From the NCBI RefSeq assembly GCF_033118175.1, contig NC_083694.1, positions 35,301,608-35,365,607 on the forward strand: a DNA stretch of 64,000 nt. Direction: 5' to 3'. This document shows positions 45,334 to 56,755 of the stretch, piece by piece. Source of the DNA: Dama dama. Taxonomy: Eukaryota; Chordata; Mammalia; Artiodactyla; Cervidae. Made by a program: the position numbers and the translations under genes. The notes under the pieces were generated by a model that was given only the letters and a program-made list of their open reading frames with translations, was not told where the DNA came from and did no database searches. How positions within the stretch are numbered: position 1 is the stretch's first letter; each line of letters starts with the position of its first letter.

Positions 45334-46161
45334 TCAAAGATAAGGTATCCCTAGGTGTGTGGATTTATCTCTTGGCTTTCTATTTTGTTCCATTGATCTA
45401 TATTTCTGTCTTTGTGCCAGTACCGTACTGTCTTGATGACTGAGGCTTTGTAGTAAGAGACTGAAGTCAGGCAGGTTGATTCCTTCAGTTCCATTCTTCT
45501 TTCTCAAGATTACTTTGGCTATTCGAGGTTTTTTGTATTTCCATACAAGTTGTGAAATTATTTGTTCTAGTTGTCTGAAAAATACCATTGGTAGCTTGAT
45601 AGGGATTGCATTGAATCTATACATTGCTTTGGGTAGTAGTATTGCTTTGGGTAGTAGCATTTTCACTATATTGCTTCTTCTGATCCATGAATATGGTATA
45701 TTTCTCCATGTATTTGTATCCTCTTTGATTTCCTTCACCAGTATTTTATAGTTTTCTATATATAGGTCTTTTGTTTCTTTAGGTAGATATATTTCTAAGT
45801 ATTTTATTCTTTTCGTTGCAATGGTGAATGGAATTGTTTCCTTAATTTCGCTTTCTGTTTTCTCATTGGTAGTGTATAGGAATGCAAGGGATTTCTGTGT
45901 GTTGATTTTATATCCTGCAACTTTACTATATTCATTGATTAGCTCTAGTAATTTTCTGGTGAAGTCTTTAGGGTTTTCTATGTAGAGGGTCATGCCATCT
46001 GCAAATAGTGAGAGTTTTACTTCTTCTTTTCCAATCTGGATTCCTTTTCTTTCTTTTTCTGCTCTGATTGCTGTGGCCAGAACTTCCAAAACTATGTTGA
46101 ATAGTAGTGGTGAGAGTGGGCACCCTTGTCTTGTTCCTGACTTTAGGGGAAATGCTTTCAA
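45334..46161 (-). pseudogene. L1 ORF2, RT palm and thumb with FADG in place of FADD
   Basis: 275-residue frame with RT motif B (GTRQGCPLSPLLFN, residues 9-22) and the catalytic motif C at residues 53-56, which reads FADG, not FADD. The second catalytic Asp is therefore lost. Followed by LPKETKDLYIENYK and the thumb region. Together with the upstream frameshift the enzyme is dead. Confidence 0.92.
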
Positions 46162-46286
46162 TTTTTCGCCATTGAGGATAATGTTTGCTGTGGGTTTGTC
46201 ATATATAGCTTTTATTATGTTGAGGTATGTTCCTTCTATTCCTGCTTTCTGGAGGGTTTTTTATCATAAATGGATGTTGAATTTTG

Positions 46287-47222
46287 TCAGGCTTTCTCTG
46301 CATCTATTGAGATAATCATATGGTTTTTATTTTTCAATTTGTTAATGTGGTGTATTACATTGATTGATTTGAGGATATTGAAGAATCCTTGCATCCCTGG
46401 GATAAAGCCCACTTGGTCATGATGTATGATCTTTTTAATATGTTGTTGGATTCTGTTTGCTAGAATTTTGTTAAGATTTTTGCATCTATGTTCATCAGTG
46501 ATATTGGCCTGTAGTTTTCTTTTTTTTGTGGCATCTTTGTCAGGTTTTGATATTAGGGTGATGGTGGCCTCACAGAATGAGTTTGGAAGTTTACCTTCCT
46601 CTACAATTTTCTGTAACAGTTTGAGTAGGATAGGTGTTAGCTCTTCTCTAAATTTTTGGTAGAATTCAGCTGTGAAGCCATCTGGTCTTGGGCTTTTGTT
46701 TGCTGGAAGATTTCTCATTACAGTTTCAATTTCTGTGCTTGTGATGGGTCTGTTAAGATTTTCTATTTCTTCCTGGTTCAGTTTTGGAAAGTTGTACTTT
46801 TCTAAGAATTTGCCCATTTCTTCCAAGTTGTCCATTTTATTTGCATATAGTTGCTGATAATAGTCTCTTGTGATCCTTTGTATTTCTGTGTTGTCTGTTG
46901 TGATCGCTCCATTTTCATTTCTAATTTTGTTGACTTGATTTTTTTCCCTTTGTTTCTTGATGAGTCTGGCTAATGGTTTGTCAATTTTATTTAGCTTCTC
47001 AAAGGACCAGCTTTTGGCTTTGTTGATTTTTGCTATGGTCTCTTTTGTTTCTTTTGCATTTATTTCTGCCCTAATTTTTAAGATTTCTTTCCTTCTACTA
47101 ACCCTGGGGTTCATAACTTCTTCCTTTTCAAGTTGCTTTAGGTGTAGAGTTAGTTTATTTATTTGACTTTTTTCTTGTTTCTTGAGGTAAGCCTGTATTG
47201 CTATGAACCTTCCCCTTAGCAC
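46287..47222 (-). pseudogene. L1 ORF2, linker and RT fingers
   Basis: 311-residue frame from the coiled linker (QINKLTLHLKQLEKEE) to the RT start (LPANKSPRPDGFTAEFYQ) and up to motif A (MIISIDAEKA). It stops there because the Phe-Asp of DAEKAFD is lost: the codon run GCC TGA CAA near 46290 shows two Ts missing, making a frameshift and stop at a catalytic aspartate motif. Confidence 0.9.
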
Positions 47223-47560
47223 TGCTTTTACAGTGTCCCATAGGTTTTAGGTTGTTGTGTTTTCATTTTCATTCATTTCTATGCATATTTTGATTTTTTT
47301 TTTCTTCTGTGATTTGCTGGTTATTCAGCAGCATATTGTTCAGCCTCCATATGTTGGAATTTTTAATAGTTTTTCTCCTGTAATTGACATCTAATCTTAC
47401 TGGATTGTGGTCAGAAAAGATGCTTGGAATGATCTCAGTTTTTTTGAATTTACCAAGGCTAGATTTTATAAGTGAAATGGTTGATTATTAGTAGTCATTA
47501 AAACAAAGCTGGCTTAAAACTCAACATTCAAAAAACTAAGATCATGGCATCTGGTCTAAT

Positions 47561-48117
47561 CAGTTCAGTTCAGTTCAGTTCAGTCACTCAGTCGTGTCCA
47601 ACTCTTTGTGACCTCATGAACCGCAGCACACTAGGCCTCCCTGTCCATCACCAACTCCCGGAGTTTACCCAAACTCATGTCCATTGAGTCGGTGATGCCA
47701 TCCATCCATCTCATCCTCTGTCATCCCCTTCTCCTCCTGCCCTCAATCTTTCCCAGCATCAGGGTCTTTTCAAACGAATCAGCTCTTCACATCAGGTGAC
47801 CAAATTATTGGAGTTTCAACTTCAACATCAGTCCTTTCAATGAACACCCAGGACTGATCTCCTTTAGGGTGGACTGGTTGGATCTCCTTGCAGTCCAAGG
47901 GACTCTCAAAAGTCTTCTCCAACACCACAGTTCAAAAGCATCAATTCTTCAGCACTCAGCTTTCTTTATAGCCCAACTTTCACATCCATACATGACTACT
48001 GGAAAAACCATAGCCTTGACTAGATGGACCTTTGTTGACAAGATAATGTCTCTGCTTTTTGAATATGCTGTCTAGGTTGGTCATAACTTTCCTTCCAAGG
48101 AGTAAGCGCCTTTTAAT
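47561..48117 (-). mobile_element. BovB 3' end inserted in opposite orientation
   Basis: Antisense BovB from the 3' tail (TCAGTTCAGTTCAGTTCAG) to about 48117, with clear BovB order. It splits the host BovB between the codons for MASGL and ITSWQID-like sequence. A TSD is not obvious beyond ATCA. Confidence 0.9.
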
Positions 48118-48378
48118 TTCATCACTTCATGGCAAATAGATGGGGAAACAATGGAAACAGTGACAGACTTTATTTTCTTGGGCTCCAAAATCACTGCAGA
48201 TGGTGACTGCAGCCATGAATTAAAAGACGCTTACTCCTTGGAAGAAAAGCTATGACCAACCTAGACAACCTATTAAAAAGCAGAGACATTACTTTGCCAA
48301 CAAAGGTCCGTCTAGTCAAAGCTATGGTTCTAGTAGTCACATATGGATGTGAGAGTTGAACCATAAAGGAAGCTGAGC

Positions 48379-48425
48379 TATCTTTTCACCTTGCTTACAG
48401 TTTCCTTCATTGTGCAAAAGTTTTT
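48379..48425. repeat. left arm of a ~45-bp inverted repeat at the L1 inversion
   Basis: Reverse complement of 49041-49087 with about five mismatches; it marks L1 sequence copied twice, once on each strand, at the inversion joint. Confidence 0.8.
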
Positions 48426-49235
48426 AAGTTTAATTAGGTCCCATTTGTTTAGTTTTGCTTTTATTTCCATTACTCTGGGAGGTGGGTCATAGAGGATCTT
48501 GCTACGATTTATGTCAGAGAGTGTTCTGCCTATGTTTTCTTCTAAGAGTTTTATAGTTTCTGGTCTTAAATTTAGATGTTTAATCCATTTTAAGTTTATT
48601 TTTGTGTATGGTGTTAGAAAGTGTTCTAGTTTCATTTTTTCACAGGTGGTTGACCAGTTTTCCCAGCACCACTTGTTAAAGAGACTGTCTTTTCTCCATT
48701 GTATATTTTTGCCCCCTTTGTCAAAGATAAGGTGTTCATAGGTGCATGGATTTATCTCTGGGCTTTCTATTTTGTTCTATTGATCTATATTTCTGTCTTT
48801 GTGCCAGAACCACACTGCCTTGATGACTATAGCTTTGTAGTATAGGCTGAAATCAGGCAGCTTGATTCCTCCAGTTCCATTCTTCTTTCTTAAGATTACT
48901 TTGGCTATTCAAGGTTTTTTGTGTTTACATACAAATTGTGAAATTATTTATTCCAGTTCTGTGGTGAAAAATACCACTGGTAGCTTGATAAGGTTTGCAT
49001 TGAATCCATAGATAGCTTTGGGGAGGACATTCATTTTCACTTAAAAGTTTTGCACAAGGAAGGAAACTATAAGCAAGGTGAAACGGCATCCTTCAGAATG
49101 GGAGAAAATAATAAAAAATGAAATGACTGGCAAAGAATTAATCTCTAAAATATACAAGCAGCTCATGCAGCTCAATACCAGAAAAATAAACGACCTAATA
49201 CAAAAAATGAGCCAAAGAACTAAACAGACATTTCT

Positions 49236-49486
49236 ACAAAGACATACAGGTGGCTAATAAACACATGAAAAGATGCTCAACATTACTCATTACCAGAGAA
49301 ACGCAAATCAAGACCACAATGAGGTACCATCTCAAGCTGGTCAGAATGGCTATCATCAAAAAGTCTACAAACAATAAATGCTGGAGAGGGTGTAGAGAAA
49401 AGGGAACCCTCCTACACTGTTGGTGGGAGTGCAATCTAGGTCACTATGGAGAACAGTGTGGAGATTCCTTAAAAAACTGGAAATAG
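49236..49486 (+). pseudogene. L1 ORF2 C-terminal remnant (sense part of the twin-primed L1)
   Basis: MANKHMKRCSTLLITRETQIKTT, then the cysteine-rich CWRGCREKGTLLHCWWEC, then a frameshift after CNLG...YGEQCGDSLKNWK. Same region as the L1 at 43895-47465. Confidence 0.88.
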
Positions 49487-50644
49487 AACTGCCAAAAAAG
49501 CTAGCAATCCCACTGCTGGGCATACACACCAAGGAAACCAGAATTGAAAGACATGTACCCCAATGTTCATTGCAGCCCTGTTTACAATAGCTAGGACCTG
49601 GAAGCAACCTAGATGTCCATTGGCAGACAAATGGATAAGAAAGCTGTGGTACATATACACAATGGAATATTTCTCAGCTATAATATAGGACACGTTTGAG
49701 TCAGTTCTAATGAGGTGGACAAAACTAGAACCTATTATACAGAGTGAAGTAAGTCAGAAAGAGAAATACCAATACAGTATATTAGTGCATATATATGGAC
49801 TTTAGACAGACAGTAATGATGATCCTATATACAAGACAGCAAAAGAGATACAGATGTGAGGAACAGACTTTTGGACTATGTGGGAGAAGGCAAGGGTGGG
49901 ATGATATGAGAGAATAGCACTGAAACATGTATATTACCATATGTAAAATAGATAATCAGTGCAAATTTGATGTATGAGGCAGGACACTCAAAGCTGGTGC
50001 TCTGAGACAACCCAGAGGATGGGGTGGGGAGGGAGGTGGGTGAGAGTTTCAGGATGGGGGGACACCTGTACATCTGTGGCTGATTCATGTCAATGTATGG
50101 CAAAAACTACCACAATATTGTAATTAGCCTCCAATTAAAATGAATAAGTGAATTTTTTAAAAAAGCTGAGCGCCAAAAAATTGATGCTCTTGAAATATGG
50201 TGTTGGAGAAGACCGTTGAGAGTCCCTTGGATTGCAAGATCAAACCAGTCAATCCTAAAGGAAATCAACCCTGAATATTCATTGGAAGGACTGATGCTGA
50301 AGCTAGAACTCCAATACTTTGGCCACCTGATGCAAAGAGCCGACTCATTGGAAAAGACCCTTATGCTGGAAAAGATTGAAGGCAAGAGGAGAAGGGGATA
50401 ACAGAGGATGAGACGGTTGGATGGCATCATTAACTTAATGGACATAAGTTTGAGCAAGCTCCAGGAGATAGTGAAGGACAGGGAAGCCTGGCGTGCTGCA
50501 GTCCATGGGATCGCAAAGAGTCGGACGCAACTTACCGACTGAACCAAACTGATATAAAACAAATGTGCAACTAGAATGAAAAGATTTCACTAATAATTAG
50601 AGATAATTTGAAGGACTATAAAGGTTCAACAACTGTAAACTTCC

Positions 50645-51836
50645 AGATGTTCAAACTGGTTTTAGAAAAGGCAGAGAAACCAGAGATCAAATTGCCAACA
50701 TCCATTGAATTATTGAAAAAGCAAGAGTTCTAGAAAAACATCTATTTCTGCTTTGTTGGCTACACCAAAGCCTTTGACTGTGTGGATCACCACAAACTGT
50801 GGAAAATTCTGAAACAGATGGGAATACCAGACCACCTGACCTGCCTCCTGAGAAATCTGTATGCAGGTCAAGAAGCAACAGTTAGAACTGGACATGGAAC
50901 AACAGACTGGTTCCAAATAGGGAAAGGAGGACATCAAGGCTGTATATTGTCACCCTGCTTATTTAACTTATATGCAGAGCACATCATGAGAAATGCTGGG
51001 CTGGATGAAGCACAAGCTGGAATCAAGATTGCTGGGAGAAATATCAATAATCTCAGATATGCAGATGACACCATCCATGGCAGAAAGTGAAGAAGAACTA
51101 AAGAGCCTCTTGATGAAAGTGAAAGAGGAGAGTGAAAAAGTTGGCTTAAAACTCAACATTCAGAGAACTAAGACCATGGCATCTTGTCTCATCACTTCAT
51201 GGCAAATAGATGGAGGAACAGTGGAAACAGTTACAGACTTTATTTTGGAGGGCTCCAAAATCACTGCAGATGGTGACTGCAGCCATGAAATTAAAAGACG
51301 ATTGCTCCTTGGAAGAAAAGTTATGACCAACCTACACAGCATGTTAAAAAGCAGAGACATTACTTTGCCAAGAAAGGACCATCTAGTCAAGGCTATTGTT
51401 TTTCCAGTGGTCATGTATGGATGTGAGAGTTGCACTAGAAAGAAAGTTGAGCACTGAAGAACTGATACTTTTGAACTGTGGTGTTGAAGAAAACTCTTGA
51501 GAGTCCCTTGGACAGCAAGGAGATCCAACCAGTCCATCCTAAAGGAAATCAGTCCTTAATATTCATTGGAAGGACTGATGTTGAAGCTGAAACTCCAATG
51601 CTTTGGCCACCTGATGTGAAAAACTGACTCATTTGAAAAGACCCTGATACTGGGAAAGATTGAAGGCAGGAAGAAAAGGGGACGACAGATGATGAGATGG
51701 TTGGATGGCATCACCGACTCGATGGACATGGGTTTGGGTGGACTCTGGGAGTTGGTGATGGACAGGGAGGCCTGGCGTGCTGCAGTTCATGGGGTCTCAA
51801 AGAGTCGGACACAAATGAGCAACTGAACTGAACTGA
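50645..51836 (+). mobile_element. BovB LINE, 1.2 kb, 5'-truncated, sense
   Basis: Begins near the FQTGFRKGRETRDQIAN-coding segment and runs through RT to the 3' end (GTCGGACACAAATGAGCAACTGAACTGAACTGAT). Separated from the nested BovB block by only about 80 bp of other sequence. It carries three overlapping open pieces because of frameshifts. Confidence 0.94.
50782..51457 (+). pseudogene. BovB RT, frameshifted after YADD
   Basis: The first frame (50782-51090) encodes the fingers/palm with motif B (GGHQGC, consensus Val and Arg changed) and reaches RYADDTIHGRK: the YADD box is present but a deletion right after it changes the frame. The second frame (50993-51457) continues from MAESEEELKSLLMKVKEE. 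Motif A lies in the codons before 50782 (Y-T-K-A-F-D-C-V-D). Confidence 0.88.
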
Positions 51837-53742
51837 TAAGGGTAAAGGATATTCTAGATATAGTATCATCAGACAATAGAAAAGTACACCAACTAAAGAA
51901 GACAAATAGAGTTGAAAGCACAATGGTCTTCAGAATATTACTTGCTGGTGATCTCTCATAGTTTCAAGATACTCCCTAGGAACTCCTTCATTTGGCTGGA
52001 TAAGTGGAAAATGATGCAGTAGTGTTTTCATTTACTCTAAATGAAATAGGAGGCATTGTTGCCCATCTTGACCTCAAATCATTTGTTTCACTGTTTAAAA
52101 GCTAGTTTTAATTTTGGGGTATACATAAGCCAAATTCATACTTTTTATCCCTAAAGAGGTTAAAAACATATCTTTTGCTCTGAAATTTGGTTTATTTTTA
52201 ACATTTGAGAAACAGTGTTGCTTCCATTTGTCAGAACAAGTTGCTCTTGTCTTCCATATCAAATAGAGGCTAAAAGAACCAAATAGTGGAAAGTACACAG
52301 CTTGAATCAAACATGTTCAATATATTTTTAATATAAAGAAAGTGAACAATAAAAGATTTTTCAAAAACTACAGAAAAAAAGAAAAGCTTGATATAATCTT
52401 CTTGGCTCATGAAGCAACTCCAAAAAAAAAAAAAAAAAAAGAAGAAGAAGAAGAAAAACCAGAAAATAAATGGAGCAATTGTCCCTCCCCTTCTCCTCAC
52501 TCAACTTGGTCTTCCCCCTTTTGCAGGTGGGGGGGGGGGTAACATAATTTGCAGAGAAACATGAGATTTTTCTTTATCAAAGAGGGGCAGAGGTTATATA
52601 AAGGTTGAGAAACACCTTCAGAAACCCACCAGCTGGAGAACTATTTAAACATCACTAGGGACAACATATTCCCCCCACGAGGCATGCTGCAGGAAAGAGA
52701 GGAACTGAAGCCTTTAATCTCTCCTGTGGTAAATGGAGTGTCCCCAAATCAGATTATAAACATTGGAATACTAGCTCGAGTGATCCCACCAAAAATTTTA
52801 TTGCAGTGACTGTGTCACTTCACCTTTGCTGTTATCAGTTCTCTTAGGAAAAGTCAAAGGAACAAGATCCCTGAGTAAGGATTCCCTTCTTTACACAATG
52901 CTAATCCTATACTCATCTTGAAAGAAGAATGAGAAAATAAACACTAATCTTATAAATGCCGGCATTTAGTACAAGTTACTCTTTTAAAAATGACCTTTCA
53001 CTTAGATGAGGTTTTCACTGTTATACACAAGTTTTCCATAAGAGCTATGAATTTTTTGCTTCTCCTGAGAGTCTGCCTTCTGCTATGAAGTGTTAATATA
53101 TGACTTCAGTACCTTCCATTAGATTTTTATTTCTTTGCCTCACTGAGATTTCTGCTCAATGTGTTTTCAACTCCCCGCCCCCCCCGCCCCATTTTTTAAA
53201 TGTGTTTTCTCACAAAGATTAGATTTTTGAGTTGAAATAATATTTCACACACACACAAAATTGCTCTCTTTGGGCAATAATGACCAATTCAGGATGATCT
53301 GTACAATGCTTAAGATCTATGGATATGGCAAGTTCTGACCTTTTACCTGCTGCTGAGTTTCTGAATGTTTCAGGAAAGTTTGTGTTATTGATGGCAGTTC
53401 ATAGCTGTAAGCACATATTTATATGCCAGAATCATCAGCTGACATTCAAGCTTACATTGATAGAATCACTGCAATGTTTACCTTATAAAGGGAATAGACA
53501 TGCTAGAAAGAATTGAATTGCATCAGTGCTAGGCTGTGCATGATGGTTAAGTGGGTTGTGACAACTTCGAGTCTTGCTCAAGGCTTGGTTGATAATGCAG
53601 TTAGAAAAGGAATGGGCTCAAGACCCAAAGGATGTTAAGAGCTCGGAATAGCAGACGAGAGTAGAGGTTGTTTCTAGAGCTGCCTACACTGCTCAGAGAA
53701 CATGTTATATCTCCTTCCGTGAGGATACTTTAAAACACTGTT
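51837..53742. other. mostly unique, several homopolymer runs
   Basis: Contains A19 followed by GAA repeats (52422-52457), G11 (52529-52539) and a C-rich run (53171-53190). The 76- and 66-residue frames at 52270-52542 follow the A/GAA repeat. Nothing resembling a gene. Confidence 0.5.
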
Positions 53743-54029
53743 TGGGGATTCCCTGGTGGTTCAGTGGCAAAGAATCTGCCTGCCAATGCAGGAGACACAA
53801 GTTCTATCCCTGATCCTGGAAGGTCCCACATGCCTCGGAGCAACTAGGCCCATGTGCCACAACTACTGAGCCCATGTGCTCTAGAGCCCAGGAGCTGCTA
53901 CCACGGAGACCACGTGCTCTAGAGCCTGCACACCGCAACTGGAGAGTAGCCCCAGCTTGCCACAACTAGAGAAAAGCCTGAGCAGCAGCAAAGATCCAGC
54001 ACAGCCAAAAACAAATAAAATGAATAAAA
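53743..54029 (+). mobile_element. CHR-type SINE, long form
   Basis: GGGGATTCCCTGGTGGTTCAGTGGC...GGAGCAACTAGGCCCATGTGCC...GAGAAAAGCCTGAGCAGCAGC...CAGCCAAAAACAAATAAAAT follows the full CHR consensus with an A-rich tail. Flanks AAACACTGTTT (left) and AAACCACTGCTT (after a TA repeat) may be a TSD. Confidence 0.85.
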
Positions 54030-54060
54030 TTATATATATACATATATAGGTATATATATA
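54029..54060. repeat. TA-rich microsatellite in the SINE tail
   Basis: TATATATATACATATATAGG-type repeat following the CHR tail. Confidence 0.9.
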
Positions 54061-54332
54061 AACCACTGCTTACTTCCACTGATAAAGCCTCATTGTATAC
54101 GTGGCAAGGCTGGGACTGGCTAAAACCACAGAGCAGAATGGCTATGCAAGTTGCTGGACAAGAAAGTTGAGCTCACCCAGAGATGGACTCAAGTAGGCAA
54201 TAAAATCAGTCATGGGAAACAGACAGCTTTGGGATCCCATGTTACAGCTGAGTCAATCTTCCCTTCATGTCCAGATAGGTAATTCCAAAATTTTTTGCTC
54301 TATGCAGACGGTTTATTCTAGTGAACACCTTG
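54061..54332. other. no clear feature
   Basis: Unique sequence. Confidence 0.35.
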
Positions 54333-54536
54333 GGCGTGTTTGCTCAGTTGTGTTTGACTCTTTTGTTACCCCATGGACTGTAACCCACCAGGCTCCTCTG
54401 TCCATGGAATTTTTCAGGTAAAAATACAGGCGTGGGTTGCCATTACCTCTTTCAGGGTATCTTCCCAACCCAGGGATCCAACTTGTGTCTCCTGCATGGG
54501 CAAGCAGGTTTTAACCACTGAGCCAACTAGGAAGCC
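54333..54536 (-). mobile_element. Bov-tA SINE, antisense
   Basis: TGTTTGCTCAGTTGTGTTTGACTC ... CCACTGAGCCAACTAGGAAGCC. Confidence 0.9.
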
Positions 54537-54927
54537 GGAATATCTTGACTAGGTAACAATTGCAGGAAGTGGATACTCCTGAGATGCTTCAGTGGCAGAG
54601 GGCCCCTGACTTCAAATTCAGAAGACATCTTTGAAAACTGTCTGTGGATAATTTCTATCAGTTGTTGCATTTGCAAGACTGACCACTGGATATTTTTGTG
54701 ATTTCATTGCCTTACAAACTAAGGTAGGTTCACACGAGCCAATTTTTTAATTGATAAAGAAAACAGACATCAAATATAAGATGGCATTGGTGACTGGATA
54801 CAGATTAAGGAAAAAATTATGACATAAACTACCACTAAGACTACTCTTAAATGGAGGATTAATTTCAAAGGACTCACTGTATATAGCTTGGTGAAGAAAG
54901 TAAGAGTAGAATCTCCTAAGGCTTTGT
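54537..54927. other. no clear feature
   Basis: Unique sequence between two SINEs. Confidence 0.35.
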
Positions 54928-55158
54928 GTGCTAAAAGTCACTTTAGTCGTGTCTGACTCGTTGCGATCCTGTGGACTGTAGTCTGCCAGACTCCTCTGTC
55001 CATAGGATTCTCCAGGCAAGAATACTGGAGTGGGTTGCCATGCCCTTCTCCAGGGATCTTCCCAACCCAGGGATCGAACTTTTACATCTCTTTTACATGT
55101 CTTTTACATCTCCTGCATTGGCAGGCAGGTTCTTTACAACTAGCACCACCTGGGAAGT
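54928..55158 (-). mobile_element. Bov-tA SINE, antisense, with internal 11-bp triplication
   Basis: TGTGCTAAAAGTCACTTTAGTCG ... CACCACCTGGGAAGTCC. Between the BovB-like part and the head, three 11-bp units CTTTTACATCT / CTTTTACATGT / CTTTTACATCT occupy 55079-55111, absent in other copies. Confidence 0.92.
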
Positions 55159-55393
55159 CCAGACTTTATTATTTGCTCAAGATAGTGAATTCAGAGAATT
55201 ACTCTCACACTTAATGATAAGCTCTAGATTTTCTTTGAAACTTAATGACTCACTTTTGGCATTTGAACCGCCACATAACCTGAAAGGGACCGGCCCAACA
55301 ATTTGGAGATGACACAAACATTCTACATATTGATTAGCTCTCAATCAATATGGGCTGTTTAAATTTGAGGGTATTTTCACAACTTCAATGTCA
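55159..55393. other. no clear feature
   Basis: Unique sequence. Confidence 0.35.
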
Positions 55394-55570
55394 ACTTCCC
55401 TGGTGGCTCAGGCGGTAAAAGTGTCTGCCTACAATGCTGGAGACGCGGGTTCGATCCCTGGGTGGAGAAGATCCCCTGGAGAAAGAAATAGCAACCCACT
55501 CCACTATTCTTGCCTGGAAAATGCCATCACAAGAGTCAGACAGGACTGAATGACTTCACTTTCACTTTCT
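55394..55570 (+). mobile_element. Bov-tA SINE, sense, internally deleted
   Basis: ACTTCCCTGGTGGCTCAGGCGG...GCGGGTTCGATCCCTGGG ... then CATCACAAGAGTCAGACAGGAC. About 30 bp usually found before the GTCGGACACGAC motif (GACAGAGGAGCCTGG...CCATGGGG) is missing. Confidence 0.9.
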
Positions 55571-56644
55571 AAATAACAGAGTTAACTAAGACTAAAAGTT
55601 CCATTTTCTCAATCTTTATGATGCTTTAATTTTGAGACTCTAAGTTCTACTTAATATTTGAGTATCTACTATATCCAAAGCACTGATACGCAGATAAATC
55701 TGAAACGTTTTCTGTCTAGGAGGCAGGAATCGCATAAAAATGTAAGTTAACCTCAAAAGGAAATGAAGTTGGGGTACAGGTTCTTACTAACAGATACACA
55801 GCTGTGAAAGAATGGAGGCAAATTTGTTGTTGATATACATTTTTTTTCTGTAAAAGGGAACCATAGTTTTCATCAGACTAAAAATTGATCAAGATTGTTG
55901 TTTTGTAGTTTGAACTGTAAATTTTGTTTCCACATAGCACCAGTCTATTATTTCCAAGATAAGGGTGCTGACAGTTTATTATAATCATACTTTAGAAAGA
56001 GAGAATACCAGATAAGATCTGAAGTAATCTCTAGTGACTTTAGTTTTAAAAACTGTTTTTCTTGGTATAACTGGCCATGAATCTGCCATTCAGATGGACC
56101 CGGTTTATTGCTTTGGAAAGGGAGGGGAAGAAAAGGTAAAAGCCTTAGAAACAAAAGTAAAAAAGAAAAAAAAAAAGTCTTAAGATATTAAAGAAAAATC
56201 GATTAGAAATGTGAGAACATGAGCAGCAAAATATAATCCTTAACAAGCAATTGAAGTAAACTCAAATTTTAAACAAACTTAGGAATAACAGTTGTTTTAA
56301 AGTTACTTTTTGCCAAAGTCAAACTTCTTCTGAAACTAACTGGCCTATTTTTAGGCTAAGGATAGATATAGATAGATGGATAACCGACATAGACAGATAG
56401 ATGCAAATAGATCAATCATGGATACCAGATCACCTAAAATTCAAAGCCATGGCATAGCCTTATTTTATTAGCAGTTTTTGAACAGCAGAACAGGTAATCT
56501 TAGTAACATTAAAATACTGTGAATGATCTGAAATAGCTAGAACCAATATAGAATAAAAGTTATCACAACAAAAAAGGGAACTAAATGAAGTAAAGGTCTA
56601 TCTATTTCTAAGCAAACGAGAATCCATTATTTGAAACATTATCA
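55571..56644. other. unique, with degenerate GATA repeat
   Basis: 56361-56416 is an impure GATA microsatellite (GATAGATATAGATAGATGG...). Nothing else named. Confidence 0.45.
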
Positions 56645-56755
56645 GTGGGACTTCTCAGTCTGTGAATAAAGGGACTATCTTGTTGAAGAGTGTAACCTGA
56701 GAGCCTGTTACACAACAGACATTTGATAAATATCTGTTAAATGAGTGGGGTCTGA
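56645..56755 (+). mobile_element. L2 3' end fragment
   Basis: AATAAAGGGACTATCTTGTTG...AGAGCCTGTTACAC...GACATTTGATAAATATCTGTTAAATGAG follows the L2 3' end. Confidence 0.55.

Larger units (their letters stand above)
43895..47465 (-). mobile_element. ruminant L1, 3.6 kb, 5'-truncated, antisense
   Basis: From the 3' UTR at the left (TTGTATTGGTTTTGCCATACATTG, CCTCCCCCCCATCCC) through ORF2 to the endonuclease region at the right (CCAGTAAGATTAG-type antisense words near 47400). A full element is about 6-8 kb, so ORF1 and the 5' UTR are missing. The sequence then ends in about 40 bp of unplaced DNA and a nested BovB cluster. It is the largest single element in the window. Confidence 0.94.
48379..50162 (+). 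mobile_element. L1 3' end with inverted 5' segment (twin priming)
   Basis: Two L1 pieces: 48379-49040 in antisense and 49041-50162 in sense. The antisense piece covers ORF2 sequence upstream of the sense piece, and the two overlap by about 45 bp around TTTTGCACAA...AAGGAAACT...AAGCAAGGTGAAA. The sense piece runs to the L1 3' end with an A-rich tail. AAGCTGAGC is present on both sides (48370-48378 and 50163-50171). This is the classic 5'-inversion structure of twin-primed L1 insertions. Confidence 0.9.
47499..50563 (+). mobile_element. BovB broken into three parts by two later insertions
   Basis: Sense BovB pieces at 47508-47560, 48118-48378 and 50172-50554 are consecutive in BovB order: the LNIQKT-coding segment, then the SWQIDGET...YGCES-coding segment, then the 3' end. 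A 9-bp direct repeat TAAAACAAA (47499-47507 and 50555-50563) flanks the whole block. Between the pieces lie an inverted BovB (47561-48117) and an L1 (48379-50162). Original length was about 700 bp, 5'-truncated. Confidence 0.88.

Noticed and set aside
47499..50563. Possible complex rearrangement or assembly error
   Set aside because: Each junction is explained by ordinary insertion, with TSDs for the outer BovB and for the L1; no rearrangement is needed.
52270..52542. Phe-rich or Lys/Glu-rich small proteins
   Set aside because: Both are readings of an A19 plus GAA repeat.
56361..56416. GATA array as a clean tetranucleotide marker
   Set aside because: Too impure (interrupted by TATA, GATGG, CCGACA); unlikely to be highly variable.
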